Of a stretch of 64,000 nucleotides of DNA, positions 13,650-25,809 are shown piece after piece. Source of the DNA: Lycorma delicatula (Eukaryota > Arthropoda > Insecta > Hemiptera > Fulgoridae); NCBI RefSeq assembly GCF_047948215.1, contig NC_134456.1, positions 57,119,959 to 57,183,958 of the forward strand, written 5' to 3'. Below the pieces are notes generated by a model. The model saw nothing but the letters and a program-made list of their open reading frames with translations, did no database searches and was not told the origin of the DNA. Numbering within the stretch: the first letter of the stretch is position 1; every line of letters begins with the position of its first letter. A program made the position numbers and the translations under genes.

Positions 13650-14275
13650 ATTTGACCATCCCTGAATCCATTTTGACTGGTTTCGGTGTAACGTCTGTAT
13701 GTACGTACGTATGTACGTACATACAAAAACGATTAGCCGTAGAATGTTAAAATTTTGGTTTTAGGACTGTTGTAACATCTAGTTGTGCACCTCCCCTTCT
13801 GATTGCAATCGATTGGACCAAAAGTGCCCAATAAAGCCCAAAATCAAAACAAATTTGGATTTTTGATTTTCTCTTAACTCCAGTAATGATCTCTCATTGA
13901 GAGCTTTTCAACGATATATCATAAGTGGTACTTATTTTCACTGGTTCCAGAGTTATTGCCAAATACAATTTTAATTAATGAAATATTTGGATCTTACAAG
14001 GGGAGGGCACATCAGTTCGAATCAGACTTCATTTCCTTTTTTTAACTTGCTTTTTTAGTTTAAATATATTGATTTATTAATAATTATTGTAATATTACTC
14101 TAATTGTAAAAAAAGTTTTACAATAAATAATAATTCAATAATTACAATAAAAAAAATATATAAAAAAATCAGAAGTTATTAATGAAATAAAATTTTATGT
14201 ATTTTTAAAAATCTATATATGTAATTTAATAGGGGTACAAGGAAGTTATGTGGTTTCACATCAGATTTTTTTTTC
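13650..14275 (+). repeat. Dispersed repeat family C, copy 2
   Basis: The most complete copy. Its left part has tgaatccattttgact and a palindromic GTAC-rich tract at 13696-13725 (13-bp arms, 4-nt centre). It then carries the cacctcccctt block, the gagagcttttcaacgatata block, the atcttacaaggggagggcaca block and an AT-rich tail. The same order is seen at 45722-46275. Non-coding; probably a non-autonomous transposon or a decayed repeat of unknown class. Confidence 0.7.
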
Positions 14276-15948
14276 ATTTAATTTGCGTTTATAAGTTAAT
14301 TCAAGAGGAACACACAATTTTTTTTTTTAAATCTTAGATAATCGATTTGTCTCAGATAGAGCGCTCTTTGCTTGTTCAAAGAAAAATATTTATTTTAATA
14401 AACAAGAAGTGCATTATAAAATTAACGCATAATCAGCATCCAACTATCAGTATTAAAATTGTTTACTAATTTTTTTCATTTTCCTTTCAGAGATTTAGAA
14501 ATTTTATAAATCGGTTAGTACTCGCGAGATAATTAATCTGGGTGCATATATACGGAATCAAAAATCCGGTAGGCTATTAATGTTTTCATTATTTATATAC
14601 TTTTTTATTTTTTTAATAAAATTTTTTAATTAACCCTGGTGATTCAATGCAGGATCTTATAACAAATCTTTTTACTATTAACCATTACAACAGATCACTT
14701 GTAACATATTACATTTTAAAAAAGATTACATAAAGTCGTCAAAGTAATCAGAACCCGAAACTAATCTATTACCAATATTGAATAAAAAATACAGTCTACG
14801 AAGTAATAGAAATGTTCTCTCTCACTCTCTCTCTCTCTCTGCGCGCGCGCGTGTAGGGAGGGAGGGAAGGGCGGAATATTTCATACACATTAAATTGTAA
14901 ATTCAATTCATACACAAATTTGAATTATTTTTACGGTGATCACATTATAAAAACACGTAAGAATTTTTTTTGGAAACAAATTAAATCTATTATAAATATG
15001 TTTTTTTTTTTTTTATTAATTCATACTATTTTGCAAATTTAAATTTAATTGCAATTACATTAATTGGTACTGAAAAAAAATTGTAAATAAATAAAACTTC
15101 ACAGTAATTTTGCAGAACGTATTTAAAAACAATTTTCATTAAATATTCTTTATTTAAAGAAAGAGAATATTGGAAACAAATATTTGCTAATAATCATTAG
15201 GTTAAAATATAATTATTAAGCGGAAATATATTTCCGTTTACTTACAGCTTCAGATATATGTTATGCAACTCTACTCGTTTATGACTGAGTTATCTGTGGA
15301 GGCCCATTAAAAATACTACTTTTAAATTATAATAATAACGTTTCGAAAATAATTATGAACACATTAGTAAAGTAATTTTAAGATTATAGCGATTTTGTAA
15401 TATTCAAATAGGAGTATAATTTTTTTCAGATTAAAAATAAAATGCTTAATCTTCAGATAACAAAACTAAATGCCTCATTTTATAAACAAAAAACCGGTAG
15501 TTTACAGGGAAGTGGTTATTAAAGATTAAGCACTTTACCATCGGTGTTAATAAAAAAAAAAAAAACGAACAAAAACTGTAACTAAAAAATTAATAATCGT
15601 ATTTTTTGACGAAAATTAATATTGGAAATAAAAAATTGATCTGTAAGTAAATATTAGGAGATAATTGATATTAATATAGTAAAATACAGTATAAAAAAAC
15701 TGATAATATGTAAACAAGCATGCATCTAATCACAGACGTGCAACATAACCTCTCATGCACAGCTGGGTGTTAAGTCCGGGGAAGATCAATGCTCCAGACT
15801 CACGTCATTAACTGGGATGGGGTTGAAAACAATTTTTTTATTAAAGTACATTACTTCTATAACACTGAATATAAAGCGTTCATTATGAATAAATAATGAT
15901 ATCTACAAATAATTTTTAAAGTGGTAAATCAATAAACAAAATACATAC
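14276..15948. other. AT-rich non-coding stretch
   Basis: No gene recognised. Contains the CT/GC microsatellite at 14817-14852. A GC-richer patch at about 15720-15830 has no open frame long enough to support. Confidence 0.55.
14817..14852. repeat. Compound (CT)n(GC)n microsatellite
   Basis: A run of CT units passes directly into gcgcgcgcgc and then gtgtaggg. GC dinucleotide tracts are unusual in such AT-rich DNA. Confidence 0.85.
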
Positions 15949-16102
15949 TAGGAGTATTATGCCTGCTCAGCTTATCAGTAACAACAACAGCGCTAGATTC
16001 ACCAGAAAGTAAATTCTCTGCTTCAGAGTGTGAATTTCGCCTCGAATGTTTTTCTTCATCGTCTGCACTCTTTTCCTCTTGACTTTCAGCTCTTGCAGCC
16101 AT
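15949..16102 (-). CDS. Putative first coding exon of an unidentified host gene
   Basis: Reading on the minus strand, an ATG at 16102-16100 sits in a good Kozak context (A at -3, G at +4). It opens a 51-codon hydrophilic frame beginning MAARAESQEEKSADDEEK, then a Ser/Arg/Glu-rich stretch (RRNSHSEAENLL) and an SSAVVVTDKLSRHNTP end. The frame runs into CCTA|GTATGT, a strong 5' splice donor (GT at 15948-15947), which would leave one base of the next codon. Composition is far from the Lys/Asn/Ile-rich junk of the surroundings. The Ser/Arg-Asn-Ser motifs look like phosphorylation sites, which is inference. No domain was recognised and the next exon was not found. A rival reading exists on the plus strand: a frame of 99 codons from 16046 with a signal-peptide-like start (MFFFIVCTLFLLTFSSCS), which may be only the complement of the acidic/basic codons. 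Confidence 0.5.
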
Positions 16103-16300
16103 AATAAACAGTGCGAAATTATCAACACAAACCACACAACTTTGACATTAACACACCAAACGCACCACACTGACAACCAGCTTGACAGCCGCACCCCCCT
16201 CCAACGTCAAGGCTGTAGAATCTCCCCACCCTTTTACAAGTCGACCCCAAAATGGGTTAAAAGACTCGCTACTCCAGCGCTACAAGCGGACATATTCATA
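16103..16300 (-). promoter_or_regulatory. Promoter-like, GC-richer region upstream of the putative exon
   Basis: The sequence upstream of the minus-strand ATG is noticeably richer in G and C than the neighbouring kilobases. On the minus strand a TCAGT arthropod-type initiator lies at 16173-16169, which would give a 5' UTR of about 69 nt. No TATA box at the expected distance and no convincing downstream element were seen. Inferred from position and composition only. Confidence 0.3.
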
Positions 16301-16345
16301 ATCTCTTCGATATTAAAAACTAAAGAAAATAACAAAAACCAATGA

Positions 16346-18205
16346 ATCTATAATTCTACAGTAAAAATTATTAAAAGCAATTTCACTGTTCACCTAATAT
16401 GCGGAGAACAGTCACTCAATTGGCTACACATTCGACGTCAGTAATGGCTGTTTTATTATTCAGTACGGTACTTGGATTTCTGTCAAACACAATTTTTTTT
16501 TCTCAAGCTAATTTTACTCTTCCATTAAGAAAAAAACTCTTTTATTAAATGTTTTTCAACTCCACCACTGAAAATAACTTCTATTCATTCTATAATTTTG
16601 AAAAAATATAACTTAGGTCTAATATGAAAAATAGGTCAATCCTATTTTTTATCTGTATTCGTGTTTGTGTGTATATATATATATATGTATGTGTATGTGT
16701 GTATGTATGAATGTATGTATGTATGTGTTGTGTGTGTGTGTGTATGTGTTTTCTTCTATAGAATATTGTCATAATAATAACGCTTAATATTTTGTTGATT
16801 TTGTAAGACTACAAAAGTTAACAAGTTCGTGATTAAAAAGAAAAAAAAACATTGTATTGGAATTTAGAAGCTAAATTTATTTTTAATGATAAAAATATAG
16901 TAGGCTTTGTTTTAACCTTTAAACATCAATATTTACTATAGTTTGGAAGCCTAAAGATAGACGTTCGTATTGTATACTTTTAAAATAATTTGTATTTACT
17001 CATACAATTGTTCCATATATTTCATTGTTTAATTTTTAAGTCTTAGTTATAAACTTTTTATTACAAAAATAGAAAAATTCTTTGAATGTGATTAGCATAT
17101 GTAATAATTAAATGGAAATAAATTTTAAAATAAAAATAAATTTCCATTAAAACTCTCTGTCGAAGTGAGACTTAAAGGAATTTATGAAGCAAGATAAAAT
17201 ACAATAGTGTTGTTCGAACGTATTTTTTTTTTACGTGTGATACTTCATTAGATGATAATCCTAATTTAAAATAAATATGATAATTTCAAATATCTGCGTA
17301 ACAGAATAACACATATATTAATTTAATTCGTATTAGAATACTCTTCGGGCCAATAAATATAAAATTAGTTCATTTTGATACTTAAGAATCCACCTAGTTA
17401 TAAGTACAAAGCTTAAATAACGGAAATTAAATAACTTAATAAAGCTTAAATAAAGCTAAAAAGAAAGTACTAGACAGAGAGTTTGGGATAGCGTGATAAG
17501 CTGTATAGGTTATTTAATACTGTACTTCATATTATTATTATTATTTACTAATATGAATGACCGTCACTATAATGAATTCGGTTCTTTTCAATACCTCGTT
17601 TTCAGTTGTCTCCCCCCAAAAAAAGGTTTTGTACAGAAAATAACTATTTTATTATTCTCTCTCTCTTTTTCTTTCCTTTAAATTTTTCCTCCATTAAGGA
17701 TTTGCTTATTTTTTCATATTTATTTCGCAATGTAAAACGAGGGGAAACATCATAATTATTTGTTCTTGAAAATGCTTACGATTGTTTCCATCACTTTATT
17801 GATAAAATAGAGTAAAAATATAAAGCGAAATTTTTTTTGCAACAATTTTTTTATTTTTTTTTTAAGTAGTGATATTCTTAACTCTCTAATAATGTTAGAA
17901 TTTAGAAGTTCAAGAGAAAAGTGAATGAAATAAAGAAACAAACTAAATAATGACATAATTGAATTTTCAGTTTCGTTTATCTCAGTTCAGAAGAGAAGAA
18001 TGAAATGGTTAGATGAAACGCTGTATCACTACCAACAAGGAACATCGTAACGGCACCGTTAGCTATTGACCCATATATTTTTTGGGGTGGGAAGGAAAAT
18101 CAGGTATCGAAAGGAAAAACATGGAAGTTGAACTTTTTTAAAATTTATGTCACTTTATCGATAGGCATTTTATGCAATAATCATATTAAATTACCGTTAT
18201 ATAAA
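16346..18205. other. AT-rich non-coding stretch with microsatellite
   Basis: No gene recognised. It contains a mixed TA/TATG/TG microsatellite (16661-16750) and long A/T runs. Short frames are low-complexity. Confidence 0.55.
16661..16750. repeat. Compound TA/TATG/TG microsatellite
   Basis: About 90 nt of TA units passing into GTAT/GTGT tetranucleotides and then TG units. The His/Thr/Tyr-rich open frame on the opposite strand is produced by this repeat and is not a gene. Confidence 0.9.
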
Positions 18206-18237
18206 CTAATGAAATCAGGCTAGCCTGATTTCATTAG
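18206..18237. repeat. Perfect 32-bp palindrome
   Basis: Two 16-nt arms (ctaatgaaatcaggct and its exact complement) meet without a loop, centred on GCTAGC. Only 5 nt separate it from the 58-bp palindrome at 18243. Confidence 0.9.
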
Positions 18238-18242
18238 ATTTA

Positions 18243-18300
18243 AAAATATGAAAGAAATTAGTCCAATATCTAGATATTGGACTAATTTCTTTCATATTTT
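18243..18300. repeat. Perfect 58-bp palindrome
   Basis: Two 29-nt arms, exact complements with no spacer, centred on TCTAGA between 18271 and 18272. The left arm contains gaaagaaattagtccaat. Perfect spacer-less palindromes of this length are rare and unstable, so it is either recent, a fold-back product or an assembly artefact. Confidence 0.9.
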
Positions 18301-19534
18301 CGCTTTAACATTTAAAAGAGTTTGGGACAGTCAGTTCTTTACAGAGAATAAATTATAAAAATTATTAAGTAAATGGATAAATAAAAAGAAAAAATAAAGA
18401 ACCGTCTTAAAAGAATGACTCCTGTAGGATTATACTGATAATGAATTACTTGTGATGAAAAATAGAGAACTAAAAAAATTTGGGTAGAACTTCCCCCCCT
18501 CCCAAAATAAAAGTTAATAACAATACATTTTTACTTTCAGAGATATATATATATACATATATTTATTTATATATACTTATTTCATTTATTCAATTAAATA
18601 AATTTGCTGTTAACAAATAGATTGATCGTAACTGGATCGAACATTTTATTTTCTTTTTGTTATATTCATTTCTATGACGAAATATTCTATCAATTTTCTT
18701 TAAGCACGTGTAGTAAGCATTCCCATTATCGAAAGAGATAACAACTGCAAATATATGTACTGAATAAATTTTTTTTCTGCGAAACATTAAAAAGTATTTC
18801 ATAGGGAAAAAACAGAATCAAATGACAATCGTTAGAAAATTGTAAATACCGATTCAAAAGCGTTACGTAAATTAGATAGAACAATTCTATGACTAGTATG
18901 AAGGTAGCAAAGCGATAACCAGTTTCTGTTTAACATTTATGTTAATTTACATCATAAATAATGCACAGAGGTAGGTTGTTGTACGACTATCCAAGGTTCT
19001 CGAGTCACTAATGATCAAGGCCAAGTCTGATTAAAAATTTATTTTTTATTAAGAAAATGGTATGATAAAAGTAGAAACAACTTTTAAATCCTATAAAAAG
19101 ATACAGAGAAAGAGAAAAAAGAAGATAATAATAACAGTAATAATATATTTATCAAAAAAAGTTTTATGATTTAGTTTATTTATGGGTGCTTTTTGATATA
19201 ACTGGTGTCTTCTGTACGAAAGAAATTCTTTACTATTAATATGAAATTCTACCGACATAGGTAATGGTATAATTTCGTTTTGATTTAAAAAATGACTGTA
19301 AACACAGTTTTACTTTTTCTTATAATACATAATATGAAGAAAAACAACTTGCTAATATTAATAAATATATATTAATAATTAAAAAAAACATCATTAATAA
19401 TTAGTGTTCATAAAATAAATTTAAAAAATTTCTCCTTCTTCCTCTATGAAAAATAAAAGTGGAGTAAACAGACTCGTAAACAAACAAAATTATGCCATCC
19501 GGGCTATTAATAACCGGTATGAGGTTATTAAGAA
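18301..19534. other. AT-rich non-coding stretch
   Basis: No recognisable gene. Low-complexity runs and a short (TA)n tract near 18545. Confidence 0.5.
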
Positions 19535-20015
19535 TCCGGGCGTTCCTCTCATCCCGCGGTGGGATGAGGAACGCCACAACTGTGCTGCCGTAAATGGGAA
19601 TTTTGAGGTGGGGACCAGCATTGGAACGATGTTACGCAGTTTGGTGGACTTCAAAACTGTGACGGGTTTTGTGTCGGGAGTACTGCAAATGAAATATCGG
19701 GAAGCAATGGGGTGAGGACACTCCGTACGGAACTGCCGTTTGCCCTGCTTGCACGGGTTGGCGGTGGTAATGAAGTGCGGGAATTCTCGAGCCCCTGAGA
19801 TAAAAGACTGAGCCCCGGCGGGGCCGTTCCTTCGGGGTCCCCGTTAGAGGCGAAGTACAAAGGACCGAGTCCCGGTTGCTGGGTGATGGAGGCTGGGAAC
19901 GGCATAGCCGGGCCTGACGTTTCCCTCATCTGGCGACTAGAGGCGAAGGCACCTCCCGAAACCGTGGTCGTGCTTAATTGGGAGTCTGGTTTCAGGAGGC
20001 AAGGTTTAAAAAAAA
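19535..20015 (+). mobile_element. 5'-truncated R1-clade LINE: ORF2 C-terminus plus GC-rich 3' UTR
   Basis: The frame ending at the TGA at 19713-19715 gives PRWDEERHNCAAVNGNFE, then about 30 residues ending VSGVLQMKYREAMG. This matches the pattern after the zinc motif of R1-clade ORF2. The intact element at 50126-53041 has NRWTESRQSC followed by a similarly spaced ISSFITAVIKKKDEEA. The following 290 nt are strikingly GC-rich (for example gccccggcggggccg) and end in a short poly(A) at 20008-20015, as expected of a LINE 3' UTR and tail. The zinc-finger cysteines themselves are missing or lost at the 5' truncation. The exact left end is uncertain. Confidence 0.6.
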
Positions 20016-21991
20016 CTATTAAAGTTGAAAATACAGAATAAAATTTAAGTTTTTTAATCATTTTATTATTCTTTTATATTTATAAACCATATATTTTATC
20101 ATATCGATTTTTTTATAAGACAATGTGAATAATCCTATTCATACATATATATATGTGTGTGTGTGTGTGTGTAAAATTTTAATAAAATTCAAATTAATTA
20201 CACCTACGTCGATTTTTTAATCGGTCGACTATGTCTATTTCTGAATAAATGGAAAGTTATTTGAAAATCAACTGCAGCGGTCAAAAATTTTTATGATGTA
20301 TATTCATGAATATTTATAAATAAATAAAAAAACATAATAATAAATATTTATTTATAAAAAATTCATAAATAATCAAAAGTTGTAAGAAATTTAAATTATA
20401 CTTAAAGACTGTAATCTGTGTTTAAAGAAATTGTTTTGTTTTAACATATTTTTTAACATTTTTTTTTTAAGTGCAGTTAAATTACTTTAACTGTGGTTAG
20501 TTGTGGTTTATAGTCCAATTTATAGAAGTATACCAACAATAATCATGATCTCTTTCAAGTGCAAAACATTTATGATACTATTATTTTTAATTTGTATACA
20601 TATATATATTTTTTATGAAACTGTTCTCAACCATAAAAGTTTTTTATTCCATAGCTATTAAATTTAAAAGAATCATTGATTTTTCAAGGATGTGACAATG
20701 AAATTATTCAGTAAAATATGCTATAATATTTAATTATTTTATATTTTAAAGAAAAAACATGGATCTAATAAAAATAAATAAACATTTGATGGAAAATTCT
20801 AGGATAATACGTTATGTAACGCTGTATTGTATTGAAACTTTGGTATCAAATATTATTAGCGATAACTTGATTAAGTGAAAAGAAACACTTTCTTCAAACG
20901 ACCAGTTCAATACCGTAATTGAAAAATAATTATTTTACTATTACTGTTTATTATTTTTAGTTTACTGCGCTTATCATTTTATTTAAACATAAACAGTCAT
21001 AATATGATGCAGCATTAATTTATTATATAATAGAATAGATAATAGAAACTGGTTAAAAATATATATCATTCCCAAATGAATTTTTATGACCATGAAATAT
21101 TAATTAGTTTGAATGACTAAAAAACAACTCATTTTACTTAAACAATGATAAATAAGATAAATGATTTAATTAATAGATGATTAATGAATAATGGATTAGA
21201 TTCCATAGCTATGAAAATCTGTGATATAAAAATGAGATAAATTCTTCTCATTTTCATATTCATATTAAAACATGAAAATGTGATATTACTATACAAGGAA
21301 ATATTATCAATTAAAAACATAATGGCTTAGAAGCAGGGTAAAAATATTTATTGAAGCTAAAATTTGTTAAAAAAGTTTAATTGATTAATTATTTGATTAG
21401 ATATCCTTTAATTACGAATGAAATTCAAACCATAATAATTAGATAAAAAAAAAGGTTAGTTTAATATTATACGGACTATAATTTTAAATTGACTTCGTAC
21501 TACTACATAAAATAAAGCATTTATTTTGTTAATTGTAATGATATTTGAAAGATATCGGAAATAAATTCATATTGTTATCTTGTACAATTTTCTATACATT
21601 AATATTTTACACGTTCACCATCGTGCAGTCCTAAGCAGTAGGAAAAATATTTAAAAAACTCATTATTTGATACTCAACAAAACAGTAAACCCAAGCAAAG
21701 GAAAGTTCAGTTTCTAAAAAATTTCAGCAATTTGAAGAGGATTAAATTTATCGTGAATATTTTTATGTTTAATAAATATTTGCATACTTAAACGATTCCT
21801 GTAAACGATTGAAAGATCGTAAGAACGTGTTGCGGGCCATGAGCGGCCAGCACCAGAGATGATGGACATTACTTGGATGAATTATCGAATCTATTATTCT
21901 TTGTATTTTCGTAATCATTGCAATTATGAATATGTGCTTTTTAACTAAGAATTAAATTATCTTGAAGTAAATTAACTAAGAAGTAAATAAT
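20016..21991. other. AT-rich non-coding stretch
   Basis: No gene recognised. Contains an AT/TG microsatellite at 20144-20173. Confidence 0.55.
20144..20173. repeat. (AT)n(GT)n microsatellite
   Basis: Alternating AT units followed by about ten GT units. Confidence 0.9.
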
Positions 21992-22610
21992 GAAGACATC
22001 GAATGTATTAATGATTTAATCTTTCTTGGATCCATGATCACTCGAAATGATGGGTGCAGTCCAGAAATCAGATGGCAAATAAAATTGGGCTGGAAGGCAG
22101 TGTTAAACATGAACCGAATCTGAAAACATAAAGACATTAATCTTGGCACTAAGTGCCGGCTAGTCCATGTCATCATCTTCCCCATAACAATCTCAGGATG
22201 TGAAAGTTGGACCCTGAAGAGGAAAGATAGAAGAAGAGTTGATGCTATCGAACTATGGTGCTGCGAATACCAAGGCAGCCAATTTCCAAGAAAGCAGTTT
22301 TAGAACGGGTCAAACCAGCCAGATCCCTTGAAGGACAAATACTTTGCCTTAAGCTCTCATGCTTTGGGCATGTTATGCGGTCAAATTTATTAGAAAAATC
22401 AATGATGCTTGGTACGGTCTGCGGCAAAAGGAGACCTGGTCGCCAATGGACCCGTTGGCTTCTTGGCTTCATACCATCAAAGCATGGTCACAGGCATGGC
22501 CATGAAACAACTGAAAGAAGAAGTTACTGACAGAAATGAATTGAGAAAACTTGTCCATAAAATCGCCGAGGGTTGGAAACGACTGAACAGATAATAACAA
22601 CAAATTTTGA
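21992..22610 (+). pseudogene. RTE/BovB-like LINE relic, C-terminal part of the reverse transcriptase ORF
   Basis: Across several frames the translation gives FLGSMITRNDGCSPEIRW, then LGTKCRLVHVIIFP, SGCESWTLKRKDRRRVDAIE, FGHVMRSNLLEKSMMLG and finally EVTDRNELRKLVHKIAEGWK before the TAA at 22592-22594. This succession (FLGS-I...GCESWT...RRR-DAFELWC...FGH-MR...EKT-MLG...DR--WR--VH-VA) is the hallmark C-terminal region of RTE/BovB-type endonuclease-reverse transcriptases common in animal genomes. At least three in-frame stops and two frame changes make it dead. The endonuclease and catalytic RT motifs are absent, so it is a 5'-truncated insertion. Confidence 0.75.
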
Positions 22611-22849
22611 TGAACCAAATATTTTAAATAATTACAGATAAATTCTGTGGTAACCGTTTCAATTGTAGGACTGAATAACGTTTGAATACCGTTATGTGTT
22701 GTAAGCTGATGGGTGACAGTGTATTCCGTTTAATGAAGAATAGAATAGGAAACCACTTCACTCTGATTTTTTTTCTCAAACATGATAGCATCTGTGGGAG
22801 AAGTTCTTGTATCGGATTGGTTGCTCATTTCAGCTAATTCAGCACCGAA

Positions 22850-23345
22850 ATACCGGGTGTTCATAAAGTTAGGTAACTCATAAATAACCTTTCGATCGTA
22901 AAATATAGAAAAATTAAATTTTTCAAATATTCCTACCTCGAAACGATGTATTTTTTTCAGCATAAGACCACTACTTGGAGTTTATTGCGGACAACTTTTG
23001 AATCTGATCTGAAAAATATTAAATGGGCGTCATTTAGAGTTATCGTAGCCTGAAGTTTTTTAAGTCTAAATATGTGTTTTTCAATGCCCTTTAAAATGGT
23101 TTATTACGAATACAATCGTATCTTTTCAGATAGCAGCTGTGGTAGCATGATGATAAATGAACCACTATTGTGTCTCCCGATCCTAAACTTTCTATTTAAA
23201 ATTTTTTAGTTGTTCTCCCGGATGCCTGGGGTTTGATGGTCTTACACCGAAAAAGTTAATGGTTTTGAGGTAGAAGATTTGCTAAATTAGATTTTTTTGT
23301 TTAATGGCTAAAAAGTCATTTAAGGGATACCGTAATTTATGAATA
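22850..23345 (+). repeat. Dispersed repeat family D, copy 1
   Basis: Shares a diverged but collinear series of blocks with 44990-45300: gccctttaaaatggt, a cagct(g/c)tg(t/c)... block, a ggggt(t/g)... block, then atttgctaaattaga and tttaagggataccgtaa. Non-coding and old. It begins near accgggtgttcataaagtt, which may be an element terminus. Class unknown. Confidence 0.45.
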
Positions 23346-24148
23346 CCATGTTTAAATATAAAGGATTTGGGAAAGAATCGTGGATCAATTTTTAGATTTT
23401 TTCCGCTCAAATTAACAGAAATCCTCGGGGAAAAGCTAAAAAATGAATCACATTTAAAATCTGCCGTTAATTAGAGCCAGATGAAAGATGTTTCATTGAT
23501 GTTTAAGCCATCCTGTTTACTACATCCGTTTAATAAAATCAGATGAAAGATATTGATGGATGACGGATTCAAACTTTATTATTTAATTTAATTTTTTTAT
23601 TACTTAATTTTTCTCCATTTTATTGTAATAAGATTTTACTGAATACTCTGTTACATCAAATCATGGGGAATTCAATTACAGTTTTTTTGTAACAAAATTG
23701 TCAGAATTTTGATAATTTATTCGGAAGCGATCTTGAATCGTTTGTAGTACACGGGATTTAATTTGTAGACTTAGTTATAGTATGATATTTGAAACTGCAT
23801 TCAAGCGTTAAAATTATTAAAATTTAGTTGAGGATAAAATGTAAGTAATATAGACTATTTCATAAAAGGTATGCTCACTCACAGATAAAAGAGGGAATTT
23901 TTTTAATTACTATAAGGGAAATCGTATTTTGTAAAAATAGCTTTCGCTACATAAAATAAATTCTTCAACCAACAAGAAAGAAAAATTCGGTAATTTTTAA
24001 TACTAAATGTTATCTATACAAACAATAATGCTAAATTTTATTACATAAAAATTTAAAAATGTTAAGTGTCATAACTATAATTTGAAGAGAAACTGAGTTG
24101 TAAGTCACTTCCGAAAATAATAGTTTTTTTTTTTGTGAGAATATAATG

Positions 24149-24178
24149 ACTTCTCACTTTTCTTGAAAAGTGAGAAGT
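24149..24178. repeat. Near-perfect inverted repeat
   Basis: 14-bp arms (acttctcacttttc and complement) with a 2-nt centre. Function unknown. Confidence 0.8.
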
Positions 24179-25426
24179 GGTTTCTTTTTGTCTTCTTCAC
24201 TTACATAAGAATGCACATCAGTGTACCAAGCCCACCGGCATGCGGTTAATATTCAGACCTAGAAGTGACACATATATACTGTTCACCGTAGGGATTGGCT
24301 GTATAGTGAACATCATTTCTCTCAAAAAATCAACTCTACTTGTGCATCTTACAACTTTATTTATTTTACATCTGTTTCATAACTGCAAGAAAGATTGGAA
24401 AAAAGTAATAGAAAATAATTCATCCATTTATATGCGAAACTAAGCGTTATACTTTAACTCAGCAGGGAATACACAAACATAATTTTTTTTTCTTACCATG
24501 TAGAATTCAACATTACTGAATAAAAGGTTAAAAAAAATTCACTAGTTATTATAACAGATATTATTAAAAAGAATTTTTGTATGTAAAGAAAACATTATTT
24601 TGTTTATTCATTTCCGCGGGGGAAGTTTTCATAATTTAATATGCCAAATTTTTATCAAAGTGAAACATTCTACACCAAACATGTTTAATGTAAAAAGACT
24701 AGATCTTAAAATTATAATTATCACTGTACAAAGTTCAATGGTTTTTTACTGAAAATTGTATAAAATATGTTTTCTACAAATATTATTGAATTAGGTCAAA
24801 CAAATTTTTAAAGAGACTGTTATTCAAGTAAAAGTGATGAATTTTAAATCCACTTACATTTAACGGTTAGCATTTTATAGAGAAATATGGAATTGATTCG
24901 CTGATGTGAATATCTTATTTACAGTAAAAACATTTAAGACTTATTTAAATTTTTGGGGAGTGAATAGTTTTAATTTTATTCAATCTGCAACGGATTTAAT
25001 ACTAACTATATCATACAAACTCCTGGGAAAATGAAACACGATGTTAAATCTAATTTACAGGGGAAATCCATTTTGGAAATGAGGTTACGTTATTTTTACT
25101 AGAAACTTGAAAAATAGGAGCTTAACATAGCAAGTTGTTAGGATATTATCTGTCTTGTGGGAAGGTGGTACGTTAAGCATGGTCAAGTAAATCCCAAAGG
25201 TACGGTTGATTTCTCTGGTGTAAACTTATTTGAGGAACTGGGATTACCATCGAGTACGATGCTGATTTCAAATATAATCTTTTATTTTATCAAAAAGCTT
25301 TTCAATTTTATCTATTTAATTACTTTCCAGCCTTCTCATACCTCAGAACTACCTCCAGTATTGAAGGTTGTGTTACCTCATAAGTTTTGCGGGGCTAGAC
25401 TCAAATTTTCATTTTTCGGGTAACAT

Positions 25427-25474
25427 GTTATTTCAACACGGGTTATTTCGGGTTATATTATGTGTTGAAATAAC
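25427..25474. repeat. Hairpin with 13-bp stem
   Basis: Arms gttatttcaacac (25427-25439) and its exact complement (25462-25474) around a 22-nt loop. Too short for a standard microRNA precursor. Confidence 0.7.
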
Positions 25475-25753
25475 TTCCAGAAGGTTAGTTTTTGTTATTA
25501 TATTTGTAAAATTAAAATATTTATTTTTCTATATTTCAGAAATTATTCTTGGAAAAATTCAATCTGTACCTTATATCTTTTAACTATTTACGCAGTTTTA
25601 GAAAATTAGTGCAGTGCTGATTCCGGTTTTACTAGTAATTTATTACAGCTGCATATTTCTATTCATTACTTTATTTAATCTTTTTTTGTCGTGAGATCCA
25701 ATAGAAAGGAGAAATATATCTATTTTAATTCAATACATAAACAAGAAATAATA

Positions 25754-25760
<7 letters not shown>

Positions 25761-25793
<33 letters not shown>

Positions 25794-25809
25794 TATAATA
25801 TATATATAT
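25761..25809. repeat. (TA)n microsatellite flanked by A and T runs
   Basis: TA units preceded by poly(A) and followed by poly(T), then a second TA tract. The whole forms a fold-back AT-only sequence. Confidence 0.85.

Noticed and set aside
16046..16345. 99-codon plus-strand frame with a signal-peptide-like start
   Set aside because: It is the complement of the acidic/basic codons of the better-supported minus-strand exon, and the rest is Thr/His low complexity. Kept only as a rival hypothesis in that entry.
16590..16772. Minus-strand frame rich in His/Thr/Tyr
   Set aside because: Produced by the TA/TATG/TG microsatellite.
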